From positions 1 through 16,448 of the forward strand of contig CADBLW010000227.1 of assembly GCA_902795625.1 (NCBI GenBank): a DNA stretch of 16,448 bases, given 5' to 3'. Positions 1 to 6,507 of this stretch are shown here, one piece after another; the first letter of the stretch is position 1; every line of letters starts with the position of its first letter. The DNA is from an uncultured Lachnospiraceae bacterium (GTDB lineage Bacteria > Bacillota > Clostridia > Lachnospirales > Lachnospiraceae). Position numbers and translations under genes: made by a program. Below the pieces are notes generated by a model. It ran no database searches and had not been told where the DNA came from. It worked only from the letters and a program-made list of their open reading frames with translations.

Positions 1-113
1 ACGGAAGCCTGCGTAATTTCGTCCAGAACGAAGGTCCTCTGAGTATCGCAGCGCTTCAGATAAACCTTAGGTACGTCAGCAATGTACCCACCAAACCGCT
101 TTACAAACTCCAT
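1..113 (-). CDS. Structural gene, 5' part only (cut by window edge)
   Basis: This frame opens with ATG at 113 and stays open to base 1, giving 37 codons that begin MEFVKRFGGYIADVPKVYLK. An AAGGAAG ribosome site lies about 12 nt upstream. It overlaps the end of the small frame that stops at 101. It follows the head-completion genes, where a tail tube, sheath or further neck gene is normally found, but too little is visible to name the family. The call as a real gene rests on its position in an unbroken operon and on open coding to the edge. Confidence 0.6.
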   Translation of the reverse strand, partial: MEFVKRFGGYIADVPKVYLKRCDTQRTFVLDEITQAS

Positions 114-154
114 GTGTAAAACACTTCCTTTATCATATATTCATATCGTTGCAT
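101..154 (-). CDS. Possible 17-aa peptide between tail genes
   Basis: A short frame starts with ATG at 154, has AGGAG 7 nt upstream, and ends with TAA at 101-103, past the start codon of the next gene. The peptide begins MQRYEYMIKEVF and is basic and aromatic. It may only be a translational-coupling device that delivers ribosomes to the next start. An in-frame ATG at 193 would give 30 aa but has a poorer ribosome site. No family is recognised. Confidence 0.3.
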   Translation of the reverse strand: MQRYEYMIKEVFYTWSL

Positions 155-219
155 CACGAATCTCCTACCTTCGTTTCTGCACTGATACCACATATAAGGC
201 GGATCTTTCTCCGCTGTTT

Positions 220-687
220 TTACACCGTCTTCATAAACGCGAAACTGATATTGTATCGCGAATATCCGATGGTGCTTGTGCTCATGTCGCTTTCGCCGAT
301 GCACCTGAACCGATAGCCCGCCAGCCGCGAATCGTACTGGTTCGACAGAAGCTCGTTCAGTCGGCTCGCAATGAGCTCGGTCCTGAAAATCAGCCTGTCG
401 CGGTCTGCGTCATGCAGGTTCTTCTGCTTCACGTAAATGTCGAAGCTCAGCTCCTGCCGCAGCACGCGCACGTCATTGGCAAGCCCTGTGCCAATGACAC
501 CGTATACAATACGGACGGCTTCGTTAACCAGCGGTTCGCTGGTCGTGCCTGCCCGTATGAAATACTTTGTAATGAAATCCATAATCTTAATATCACTCGG
601 CAGCAGCATCAGATTTCGAAGCTCTTCGTCCTTGAAGATGACGTACCGGATGATATCGTTGAACTCTCTTGTCCATGCGTTCTGCAT
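220..687 (-). CDS. Probable tail-terminator / tail-completion protein
   Basis: The 155-aa product starts at ATG 687 after a strong TAGGAGGTGG site that overlaps the TAG stop of the preceding gene. The N-terminal half is helical and charged. The middle (about residues 65-90) has the pattern LANDVRVLRQELSFDIYVKQ, an R-rich edge followed by alternating hydrophobic residues. The C-terminus ends in a beta-type stretch. Small size, this order of secondary structure and the place after the connector genes fit phage tail-terminator or tail-completion proteins. There is no decisive motif, so the name rests mainly on context. Confidence 0.5.
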   Translation of the reverse strand: MQNAWTREFNDIIRYVIFKDEELRNLMLLPSDIKIMDFITKYFIRAGTTSEPLVNEAVRIVYGVIGTGLANDVRVLRQELSFDIYVKQKNLHDADRDRLIFRTELIASRLNELLSNQYDSRLAGYRFRCIGESDMSTSTIGYSRYNISFAFMKTV

Positions 688-698
688 CCGACCACCTC

Positions 699-1082
699 CT
701 AAAAGACGCTGTAGTTAATCTGCTTCATAAAGTCGCCCATGACTTCCTTGATCCGCTCCTGCCGGTATGCGTCAATGTCGCTTCCATCGATAGCCGTAAC
801 CGTCATCGTAATGTCCGCGCCGTTGCCGCTTGAAATGATTTTCGGCTCAAGTTTAATGTTGTCTGCGACCCATCTGTATGCGTCGTAGACTTTCAGGAGC
901 GCATGATCAGGATCATAAATTTTACTCTGTTTGACCGCCCATTCAGCTTCGGAAATACGGCGGTTAAGACGGTCCTGCCATCGGGCCGTCATCACTGAAA
1001 CAAGCTGTACCGATTTCTCGTCGATAACTCGCGTTATAACCTTTTCCATCTGGGCCTGTGCAACCGGGACGATATTTTGCAT
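699..1082 (-). CDS. Probable head-tail joining / neck protein
   Basis: The 127-aa product starts at ATG 1082, which overlaps the previous gene's stop as TGATG; GGAGG lies 9 nt upstream. A GTG one codon earlier is possible but sits closer to the ribosome site. The first 75 residues look helical and amphipathic (MEKVITRVIDEKSVQL). A short beta-type segment with an S-G-N-G turn (residues about 85-100) follows, then a C-terminal helix. Size and position between connector and tail-terminator candidates match HK97 gp10-type joining proteins. No diagnostic residues are visible. Confidence 0.5.
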   Translation of the reverse strand: MQNIVPVAQAQMEKVITRVIDEKSVQLVSVMTARWQDRLNRRISEAEWAVKQSKIYDPDHALLKVYDAYRWVADNIKLEPKIISSGNGADITMTVTAIDGSDIDAYRQERIKEVMGDFMKQINYSVF

Positions 1083-1810
1083 CACTGATGTCCTCCTGCC
1101 GTCTTCTTGGCCTGAAGTTTCAGCGTGCCCTTTCCGTCAAGCCCTATACCAACAAAGTTCACGTCGATAATCGTGTACTCGTCGTTACCCCATATAAACC
1201 GGTCGTCGACCCTGATATTCCGCGTGCAGCGATTGTACTGCGTTGTCAGAATTGTCAGGGCGTTTGCCACGATACCGGGCGTAGCCGCTGTCGCGCTGTA
1301 CTCCGGTCGCCCGTCGTAACGGTATGCGTTGGCTGGCATATTGACACATATGCTGTCGGAATCATGGTCTTCGATCAGGAACCCGTATTCATCCGTCTCA
1401 TCCTGCGTCTGCCGGAACACGGTGAGATACATGTTGCACCGCAAGGCGCGGCTCGGAAGGTTGTTGCTTTCAGGAGCAACCTCCCAGTCGAGAACAAAGA
1501 TCTCATTATCCCGGTTGGAAGGAATTACGATATCGCCCTTCTTGATTCCGCTTGAAAGCGAACAGCGAATATTCATGTTGTTATCCGTGTCTTCGTACCG
1601 GCTCTTGGTGGAATCGGGATAAATCTCGCCACGAATAATCTTGGGCCGCACATAAAGCCCTTCGATGTAGTCGTACCAGTCGTCAATCAGCGTGAAGTCC
1701 ATGACCTGATTCGGGAGATCTCCGTCAAGAAAATTGTCAAAGTCAGACTCCAGTGTGGGCGGTAGGTAAAACATTTTATTTGAAACCTGCGGGATGTACT
1801 CGCGGCTCAT
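1082..1810 (-). CDS. Probable head-closure (stopper-like) connector protein
   Basis: The 242-aa product starts at ATG 1810, where GAGGTG lies 6 nt upstream and the preceding gene ends 5 nt earlier. The frame is open further upstream, to 1981, but that extension lies antiparallel in register over the preceding gene and has an implausibly Arg-rich composition, so the later start is chosen. The protein is largely beta in character: a DxGDxVIPS turn near residue 100, and near the end a segment beginning VDDRFIWGNDEYTIIDV. The last segment resembles the small-barrel pattern of phage head-closure proteins that plug the filled capsid, but at 242 aa it is roughly twice the usual stopper length. Confidence 0.5.
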   Translation of the reverse strand: MSREYIPQVSNKMFYLPPTLESDFDNFLDGDLPNQVMDFTLIDDWYDYIEGLYVRPKIIRGEIYPDSTKSRYEDTDNNMNIRCSLSSGIKKGDIVIPSNRDNEIFVLDWEVAPESNNLPSRALRCNMYLTVFRQTQDETDEYGFLIEDHDSDSICVNMPANAYRYDGRPEYSATAATPGIVANALTILTTQYNRCTRNIRVDDRFIWGNDEYTIIDVNFVGIGLDGKGTLKLQAKKTAGGHQ

Positions 1811-1815
1811 GCGCC

Positions 1816-2157
1816 TCACCTCGATTCTGACAGAGCGCTGGCAAGGATTTCGCTGAAGCTGACGGAGCCTACGGGCGTTCCGCGATACTTCATTGTCTGC
1901 GGGAGCCGCGCAACGGCGTTTGCCTGATCCAGCAGTTTGCGCCGGATGTGCGAAAACTCTTTTATGCTTCTTTCGTCCCATTCAGCAGGAGGACGCTCAT
2001 CGTTCAACCGATAAAAAACGTCCTCCACGTTGACAAGGATCTGGATCAGCTCCTGCTTCAGCAGTTCGGTGTATTCCTTAAAGCCGTATGTTTCGGCTTT
2101 CATGTCCTGTTTCTCACGGTTGTAATAGTTCACCGTGACGGTAATATCTTCAGTCAA
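1816..2157 (-). CDS. Conserved-looking small helical head protein, function unknown
   Basis: The 113-aa product appears to start at TTG 2157: AGGGTG lies 8 nt upstream, and the only nearby ATG is out of frame and stops after three codons. The first 30 residues are beta-like (TVTVNYYNREK). The rest is charged helix, with a YTELLKQELIQILVNVEDVF segment followed by a second helix around residues 65-85. Its place between an adaptor candidate and a head-closure candidate suggests a neck or connector role. No family is recognised, and TTG starts are less common, so the exact N-terminus is uncertain. Confidence 0.6.
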   Translation of the reverse strand: MTEDITVTVNYYNREKQDMKAETYGFKEYTELLKQELIQILVNVEDVFYRLNDERPPAEWDERSIKEFSHIRRKLLDQANAVARLPQTMKYRGTPVGSVSFSEILASALSESR

Positions 2158-2174
2158 TTCTGCATCACCCTGCT

Positions 2175-2615
2175 TTAATCGTCGATGGTGTAATCCATGG
2201 TATAGCGTACCATCCGGTAATAAAGCTCGCGCCTGCGCCGCTCCAGATCTTCGATCGTGTCTTTTAGGTGCGCGTAAGGCTTGTCTGCGCCCGTAACGGT
2301 AATCGCGTTGGTACTGTAGCTCGTCACGTTGTTCACGTCCGTCTGCACGCGCTTGAAGAAGTTGATCTGTGCGCAGAGCATCACATACTCCTGCTCATCA
2401 ATCGGAAGGTCTTCGCCAAACATGAGTCCTTCCTCGCCATCGTTACTGTAATTTGCACTGTCGTACAGGAGGGCACGGCCCGTATCGATATAAAGCCGCC
2501 TGATCCCTTTCATGATCATGTCGCCGTACTGCCCGATTGTGATCGGCTTAGGCGTTCGCTGCATCGATGTTTCGTCCTGTAGCACGACGATTGCCTTGGT
2601 TATGGAAAATCCCAT
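2175..2615 (-). CDS. Probable head-tail connector (adaptor-like) protein
   Basis: The 146-aa product starts at ATG 2615 with AAGGGGG about 8 nt upstream. It is almost entirely helical: a segment around residues 25-45 (ITIGQYGDMIMKGIRRLYID), an acidic loop, a helix around EQEYVMLCAQINFFKRVQ, and a long C-terminal basic coiled helix (LKDTIEDLERRRRELYYRM). Phage adaptor proteins that dock under the portal are small helical bundles at this genome position, so a role as adaptor is likely. The assignment is by architecture and synteny, not by a motif. Confidence 0.5.
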   Translation of the reverse strand: MGFSITKAIVVLQDETSMQRTPKPITIGQYGDMIMKGIRRLYIDTGRALLYDSANYSNDGEEGLMFGEDLPIDEQEYVMLCAQINFFKRVQTDVNNVTSYSTNAITVTGADKPYAHLKDTIEDLERRRRELYYRMVRYTMDYTIDD

Positions 2616-2642
2616 GAGCTGCGCCCCCTTTCATAAGAATAA

Positions 2643-2662
2643 GACCCCGGTCAGCCGAGGTC
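2643..2662 (-). terminator. Possible weak intrinsic terminator or mRNA hairpin
   Basis: On the minus strand an 8-bp stem (GACCTCGG pairing with CCGGGGTC, one G-U) with loop CTGA is followed by TTATTCTTAT. It overlaps the stop codon of the gene ending at 2651. The tail is U-rich but interrupted, so partial termination or 3'-end protection between head genes is plausible. Confidence 0.4.
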
Positions 2663-3109
2663 GTCCAGCCAGTCCTTATCAGGAATGTATTTCTTCAGCG
2701 CCTTGATTTTCGCAAAAGAAAGCTCGCCCTCCATGGACTTTGCCACTGTATAGATAGCGTGCAGCTCTTCGCGGTCGTCGATCTGAGAGACCCACTCTTC
2801 GATCTTTTTCGCCGACTGCTTGAGATGCGCGATGATTTCGTCGTCACTGTTGTGAGCATCGTCTGCCGTTCTCGGCAGGCCAAGCTGCTCGATGTTGATT
2901 TCCTGATCACGGTCATCCGTAATTACCAGCAGTTTCTTTGCGAAGAAACGGCTTGCGCTGTACGTTGCTTCGATATAGATAATGTCGTTGACCGTCAGAA
3001 TCTGGAAGCTTCCGGACTTTACATTCATCTCAACGCCGCTGAGAAGCTTCAGTCCGATATCATATTTCGCGCGATTCCATACGCGATATCTTTCATCTCC
3101 GTTAACCAT
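2651..3109 (-). CDS. Conserved-type head protein downstream of capsid gene, unknown function
   Basis: The start is taken at ATG 3109 (152 aa) because GGGTG lies 7 nt upstream; the GTG three codons earlier is the ribosome site itself. The N-terminal 60 residues are beta-like, beginning YRVWNRAKYDIGLKLLSG. The middle is acidic and helical (residues about 85-110). The C-terminal third (KIKALKKYIPDKDWLDDLG) is helical and basic. The split into a small beta domain and a helical tail, directly after the capsid gene, suggests a head-associated or head-completion protein. I do not recognise a named family. Confidence 0.65.
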   Translation of the reverse strand: MVNGDERYRVWNRAKYDIGLKLLSGVEMNVKSGSFQILTVNDIIYIEATYSASRFFAKKLLVITDDRDQEINIEQLGLPRTADDAHNSDDEIIAHLKQSAKKIEEWVSQIDDREELHAIYTVAKSMEGELSFAKIKALKKYIPDKDWLDDLG

Positions 3110-3128
3110 TTCCTTCACCCTTTCAGAT

Positions 3129-3170
3129 GCGGCGAAGGGGACGGGTGTTGACCCGTCCCCGGTGTGCCGC
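3129..3170. other. Perfect hairpin between capsid gene and next gene
   Basis: GGGGACGGGT and ACCCGTCCCC (3137-3160) form a perfect 10-bp stem with a 4-nt loop, extended after an internal loop by GCGGC/GCCGC. It lies between the capsid stop and the next ribosome site. There is no T run on the minus strand after it, so it looks more like an mRNA-stabilising or processing hairpin, or an attenuator, than a full terminator. It could help raise capsid mRNA over the downstream genes. Confidence 0.6.
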
Positions 3171-3180
3171 GTTTATGCCA

Positions 3181-4191
3181 TTACTGGCCGATCTTGTAAG
3201 CGCCGATGGTCGGCTTCTTGCCGGTGATGAAACCAGCGCCGAACCACATGTCGAGCCTGACTTCATAGGTCAGGTCGTCGATATTCTGGGACGCCATGGA
3301 ATTGATGCCGCCTTCGTTGACGACCTTCAAGTTCCGGGTGTCACCGGTCATTCCAGCGGGAATGATGTAAATCCAGTTAGGATCCAGAATGGGGGTCACT
3401 TCGTCGTCACGATAGCCGTTGACCATCTTGACCACGTCACAGCCCTTGTAGGTGCCGATGAAACCGTTGTTGTTGTACTCGTCAACCATGGCCCCGCTCC
3501 TCTGCCAAGAGGGGTTGGTCGCGCCGGGATTCATAACCATGCCGGTCAGGCCAGCCAGCTGAGAAACAGCAGCCTGATCGCCCAGCAGGGTCACGCGGCC
3601 CAGACGGCTGAAGTACGCGATCTGCGCATCCAGAGTCGCCTGCACCAGACCGGTGCCGGTGCCGTAGTAAGGAGCACCCAGATCATCGATCGCGTCATGC
3701 AGGACAGCTTCGATCCTCTTCAGCTTCATCAGGGTAATCTCGCGGTTCGCATCACGGATCAGGTCCGCAATGTTCACATGGCCGGACCGCAGATCGATGA
3801 TGTTGATCGCGGGACGGGCGGAGATTTCGCCGGTCTCAAGGCTGACCTGCTTGTCAGCCACGTAGCTGCGGGCAGTGGTGCTTCCCTTAGCCTGGAAATA
3901 AGCCTTCACGCCGCCCAGCTTCACGTTGAACATGGCCTTGCCACGGATCGGGATATTCTTAATGTCAGCGATGCCGTTCAGGAAGTCCAGCTCATGGCTC
4001 TGCAGCTCCTGAATGGTGTAGCCGATCGTCTGCGCAATCAGCTTATCGTTGTTCGCGGTTTCGTCGCTCAAAAGCTCGGAAACAATCTTGGCCGCCTCAT
4101 CGGCGTCTTCGGGTTTCACGGGGACTCCTGCAACCTGAGAGGCGAGGACCTTGATGAAACCGCTATTCTGCTTGATTTCTTTAATAGCCAT
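3181..4191 (-). CDS. Major capsid protein (HK97-like)
   Basis: The 336-aa product forms the icosahedral shell. It starts at ATG 4191 after a strong GAGGAGGGA site. The order beta/helix N-arm, long helix (about 150-170, REITLMKLKRIEAVLHDAID), Gly-rich loop with GTGTG, then a beta-rich C-terminal half with KGCDVVKMVNG and WIYIIPAG segments fits an HK97-fold capsid subunit. The length is typical for capsids made with a separate scaffold. It follows protease-scaffold and decoration candidates, which is the canonical head order. There is no N-terminal delta domain, consistent with scaffolding supplied by the upstream gene. Confidence 0.87.
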   Translation of the reverse strand: MAIKEIKQNSGFIKVLASQVAGVPVKPEDADEAAKIVSELLSDETANNDKLIAQTIGYTIQELQSHELDFLNGIADIKNIPIRGKAMFNVKLGGVKAYFQAKGSTTARSYVADKQVSLETGEISARPAINIIDLRSGHVNIADLIRDANREITLMKLKRIEAVLHDAIDDLGAPYYGTGTGLVQATLDAQIAYFSRLGRVTLLGDQAAVSQLAGLTGMVMNPGATNPSWQRSGAMVDEYNNNGFIGTYKGCDVVKMVNGYRDDEVTPILDPNWIYIIPAGMTGDTRNLKVVNEGGINSMASQNIDDLTYEVRLDMWFGAGFITGKKPTIGAYKIGQ

Positions 4192-4208
4192 TTCAGTTCC
4201 CTCCTCTA

Positions 4209-4625
4209 TTAACCGACGGTTCCGTCGGCCTTCACGCCGTAGGCAGTGTTCACAACCGGAGTGCCGGTAACCATATTGGTCACAAACTCCTCGCCCACTA
4301 CCAGCGTATGAGCCCGCAGGAACTTACCGGGTTTTGTCGCATAGGTGGTCAGATCATACTCTTCCGCGTCGTTGAACTCGTAGCCGTTCTCGACCAGATA
4401 GTAATTTGCATTCAGCTTGTTCACCACAAACCGGTAGGCCGGAAGGCCGTAGATCGTGGTGACTTCTTTGCAGATAAGCTTGGTGGTCGTGTCAGCAGCC
4501 CCGGGCAGTTTCATTGCGCCGTTGTTGATCACAACCAAAGTGCCGTTTTCAATAGGGTTGGTTTCGCCGTTGACGTACTCGCCCTCATACAGGTAGCCCT
4601 GAAGTTTGGTCATGTAACCAGCCAT
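4209..4625 (-). CDS. Probable head decoration / capsid-stabilising protein
   Basis: The 138-aa product starts at ATG 4625 with AAAGGTG 7 nt upstream and ends 17 nt before the capsid start. It is almost all beta and Gly/Thr/Val-rich, with alternating hydrophobics and few charged helices (GTLVVINNGAMKLPG, FLRAHTLVVGEEFVT). Small beta proteins placed between the prohead protease and the capsid gene are usually decoration proteins that bind the capsid surface after expansion. No family-specific motif is seen; the call is by composition, size and place. Confidence 0.6.
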   Translation of the reverse strand: MAGYMTKLQGYLYEGEYVNGETNPIENGTLVVINNGAMKLPGAADTTTKLICKEVTTIYGLPAYRFVVNKLNANYYLVENGYEFNDAEEYDLTTYATKPGKFLRAHTLVVGEEFVTNMVTGTPVVNTAYGVKADGTVG

Positions 4626-4652
4626 TTGCTGTCACCTTTCTTTCTATCAATG

Positions 4653-5384
4653 TTAGTCCAGAAGCCGATAGCTTCCGCCCTTCGGCTCCTCGGACTTCAG
4701 CAGGCGGTACTCCATGTCCGCCAGCTTAATGCTGTCCATGAAGGGATTGATGCTCGCGTCGACTTCGGCAATCATCTTGCCGCCAGTCATATGCTCCTTG
4801 ATTTCGGCAATCTCGTTCTTCAGCTCTTCGTTCTGAGCTTTGACTGCCGCCACAAAATCCTTCATTTCAGCAATGAAAGCGTCGAGGGAAGCGTTTTCCT
4901 TCTTGTCCTCTTCGTCTTCCTCGTCTTCTTTGTCTTCGTTTTCGGAATCGGTATCCGTAAGCATCTCGCCTTCGTCCTCTTCCTTCTTTGCACCAGTGAC
5001 TTCGGTGTCGTCGCCATCGTCATCGCCAGAATCATCCGTCGGCGTAGTGTCTTGAGTAGGAGTCTCGTCACTCTGCTCGTCTTCTTCTGTCGTGGTAACG
5101 GCGGCCGCAGGAGGATCGTTGTCCTCGTTGTTCTTTTCCGCTGTCATGGCACTAACCTGCTGCGCGGCCTCGTCTTCAGCCGTCGCAACGGGACCGCTGA
5201 CCCGCTGTTCAACCGTCACGGTTGTCTCGGTGTCAACGCCAGTCTCGGTATCATACGTGCTCACCCTGTCGTGTTCGACGTGGGTCTGAGTCACATATTT
5301 CTCGGCCTCAACGTGCTCTTCAGTCACATTTTTCTCGGCCGTCTCGGCGGTCTCTTCAGCCACCTTCATTTCGTCTTTGTCCAT
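4653..5384 (-). CDS. Free scaffold protein from an internal start (nested in protease gene)
   Basis: Inside the protease-scaffold frame, ATG 5384 (Met 199) is preceded at exactly 8 nt by AAAGGAGG, as strong a ribosome site as any in the window. The predicted 243-aa product, starting MDKDEMKVAEETAET, would be only the acidic region and coiled coil, that is, a free scaffold without the protease. This matches the lambda C/Nu3 arrangement. The nested product is inferred from the site alone. Confidence 0.6.
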   Translation of the reverse strand: MDKDEMKVAEETAETAEKNVTEEHVEAEKYVTQTHVEHDRVSTYDTETGVDTETTVTVEQRVSGPVATAEDEAAQQVSAMTAEKNNEDNDPPAAAVTTTEEDEQSDETPTQDTTPTDDSGDDDGDDTEVTGAKKEEDEGEMLTDTDSENEDKEDEEDEEDKKENASLDAFIAEMKDFVAAVKAQNEELKNEIAEIKEHMTGGKMIAEVDASINPFMDSIKLADMEYRLLKSEEPKGGSYRLLD

Positions 5385-5978
5385 TGGCTCTGCCTCCTTT
5401 CCGATCCCCGTTATCTCCGCAACCAGCTCAAGCGCCACAGCATCCGGGCACGCAGGCATGGACACAATCGCCATACCCTCGATGAAGTTCTTCTCCGAGG
5501 CATCGATGCGAATCGTGCCATCATCAAGCTTTGCGTACTCGCCGCACGTAATTTCAAAGCTGAACTTCAGGTCGCCTGCCGCGAAAAGTTCCGCGATGGC
5601 GCTACAAACCTTCTTGTTCCGCTTAAGCACACGTGCGAAGCCGATAAGCGCAATCTCCCCTTCCTTGATCTCGGCTTTCTCAAACTTGTAAAAGCTTCCG
5701 ATCATCGTGGAGGAAAACTTGCCGGTTGCGCTGTTGTAACAGTGACCTAAATTTCTGTAAAGGCCATTCTCCAGTTTTGTCATATCTGCACACAGGGGAA
5801 GACCCACATACTTGTCCTGATTCGCCACAATTTCGTCAAGGAAAGCTTCCGTACAGCGCACGCCATTGAGGTTCGCGCTTGGCACGGTAAACATGGTTGC
5901 CTTGACCGTCATGTAGAGGTCAGAACTTGAAATTTCGGAGGCAGACGCAACGAACCGGTTGACAATCGGTTTCTGCAT
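4653..5978 (-). CDS. Prohead protease with C-terminal scaffolding domain
   Basis: The start is set at ATG 5978 (441 aa) because AGGAG lies 9 nt upstream; an in-frame ATG ten codons earlier lacks a ribosome site. Residues 1-190 form the protease-like domain: beta-rich, with LGHCY giving a candidate catalytic His at 79 and GDLKFSFEIT giving a candidate Ser at 140, as in S78-like prohead proteases. Residues about 200-360 are extremely acidic, with runs of D and E, and 363-396 form a coiled coil (AEMKDFVAAVKAQNEELKNE). A short conserved-looking tail ends SYRLLD. The protein would guide capsid assembly and then be cleaved. The catalytic assignment is inferred. Confidence 0.83.
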   Translation of the reverse strand: MQKPIVNRFVASASEISSSDLYMTVKATMFTVPSANLNGVRCTEAFLDEIVANQDKYVGLPLCADMTKLENGLYRNLGHCYNSATGKFSSTMIGSFYKFEKAEIKEGEIALIGFARVLKRNKKVCSAIAELFAAGDLKFSFEITCGEYAKLDDGTIRIDASEKNFIEGMAIVSMPACPDAVALELVAEITGIGKEAEPMDKDEMKVAEETAETAEKNVTEEHVEAEKYVTQTHVEHDRVSTYDTETGVDTETTVTVEQRVSGPVATAEDEAAQQVSAMTAEKNNEDNDPPAAAVTTTEEDEQSDETPTQDTTPTDDSGDDDGDDTEVTGAKKEEDEGEMLTDTDSENEDKEDEEDEEDKKENASLDAFIAEMKDFVAAVKAQNEELKNEIAEIKEHMTGGKMIAEVDASINPFMDSIKLADMEYRLLKSEEPKGGSYRLLD

Positions 5979-6080
5979 GTTGCATTTCTCCTGACTTGCT
6001 TTCACCATCGCATCCGGTAGGAGCAGATGCGCGGCTGAGCGCAGATATTTATATCGGTGGGAAACCCCGCGATATACAAG

Positions 6081-6111
6081 GAAAACCCGCCTCCTGATAT
6101 CCGAAGGCGGG
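6081..6111 (-). terminator. Intrinsic terminator-like hairpin
   Basis: In minus-strand sense CCCGCCT pairs with AGGCGGG (7 bp) and is followed by TTTTCC. It is the second of two such hairpins in tandem, about 100 nt before the protease start. Confidence 0.5.
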
Positions 6112-6112
6112 C

Positions 6113-6158
6113 AAACAAAAGGCCCGGCATGGTGCGCTTGCGTCAGAGGCGTGCCGGG
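6113..6158 (-). terminator. Intrinsic terminator-like hairpin
   Basis: In minus-strand sense CCCGGCA pairs with TGCCGGG across a 22-nt arm containing further GCG pairs, followed by CCTTTTGTTTG. Together with the next hairpin it could reduce or end packaging-gene transcription and separate it from the capsid genes. Confidence 0.5.
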
Positions 6159-6392
6159 AAACAGGCATCGGGAAATTCTTCCCGAGCTCTTGCGCTGCCT
6201 TATCTATGGGGCCGCACCCCCTCAAGACAGCTCTTGTGCGGAGTTCGTTACAGCTGGCTTCGCGGCGGCAGTTCCCGCGCGAATGAGGCCAGCGCTCAAC
6301 TGAAAAGGTCCAAATGTGTGGTTGCGCTTTCGCGCGTTCGGTCCAATGCGTCAGTCGCGCCTTCGCAGCTTTATTTATCGACGCGTGCTACG

Positions 6393-6500
6393 TCATAGTA
6401 TCCCGGTGGGCGGAAACTTGTCGTCCCACCAGTGATAGCCCTTGTAAATAAGCCATGCGCTGATTGCTACAGCGCACGCAAACACGGCTGCATAGGTCAT
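6393..6500 (-). CDS. 35-aa single-pass membrane peptide
   Basis: A short frame begins with ATG 6500, 7 nt after the portal stop, with GGTGATGG just upstream, and ends TGA at 6393. The first 20 residues (starting MTYAAVFACAVAISAWLIY) form one hydrophobic span. A short polar tail, KGYHWWDDKFPPTGIL, is rich in Trp and Pro. Real coding is supported by the tight spacing, the ribosome site and the sharp hydrophobic/polar division. The function is unknown. A membrane role in lysis or superinfection control is only a guess. Confidence 0.6.
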   Translation of the reverse strand: MTYAAVFACAVAISAWLIYKGYHWWDDKFPPTGIL

Positions 6501-6507
6501 TCAACCA

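Larger units (their letters stand above)
5979..6392 (-). ncRNA. Gene-free structured region in the head operon
   Basis: About 410 nt between the small membrane peptide and the protease gene contain no convincing coding frame but a chain of stems. These are GCTGGC/GCCAGC enclosing CGCGG/CCGCG (6253-6293), CCGCAC/GTGCGG enclosing CAAGA/TCTTG (6212-6241), TCGGGAA/TTCCCGA (6168-6185), and two terminator-like hairpins (6113-6158, 6081-6111). TTGGACC occurs twice in minus-strand reading (6307-6313, 6340-6346) and brackets a GCGC hairpin. Such a long non-coding insert is unusual between portal and protease. It may be a structured RNA, a 5' leader, or both. No known RNA family is recognised. Confidence 0.45.

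Noticed and set aside
3127..4212. Open 361-codon frame on the plus strand across the capsid gene
   Set aside because: It is the antisense shadow of the capsid gene, with no ribosome site and no recognisable motif; the opposite strand codes convincingly.
4308..5750. Open 480-codon plus-strand frame
   Set aside because: It lies antisense to the decoration and protease-scaffold genes; its hydrophobic runs are the complement of the acidic D/E repeats.
6057..6398. 113-codon plus-strand frame in the structured block
   Set aside because: No ribosome site, opposite to operon direction, Arg/Ser-rich chance composition caused by GC-rich stems.
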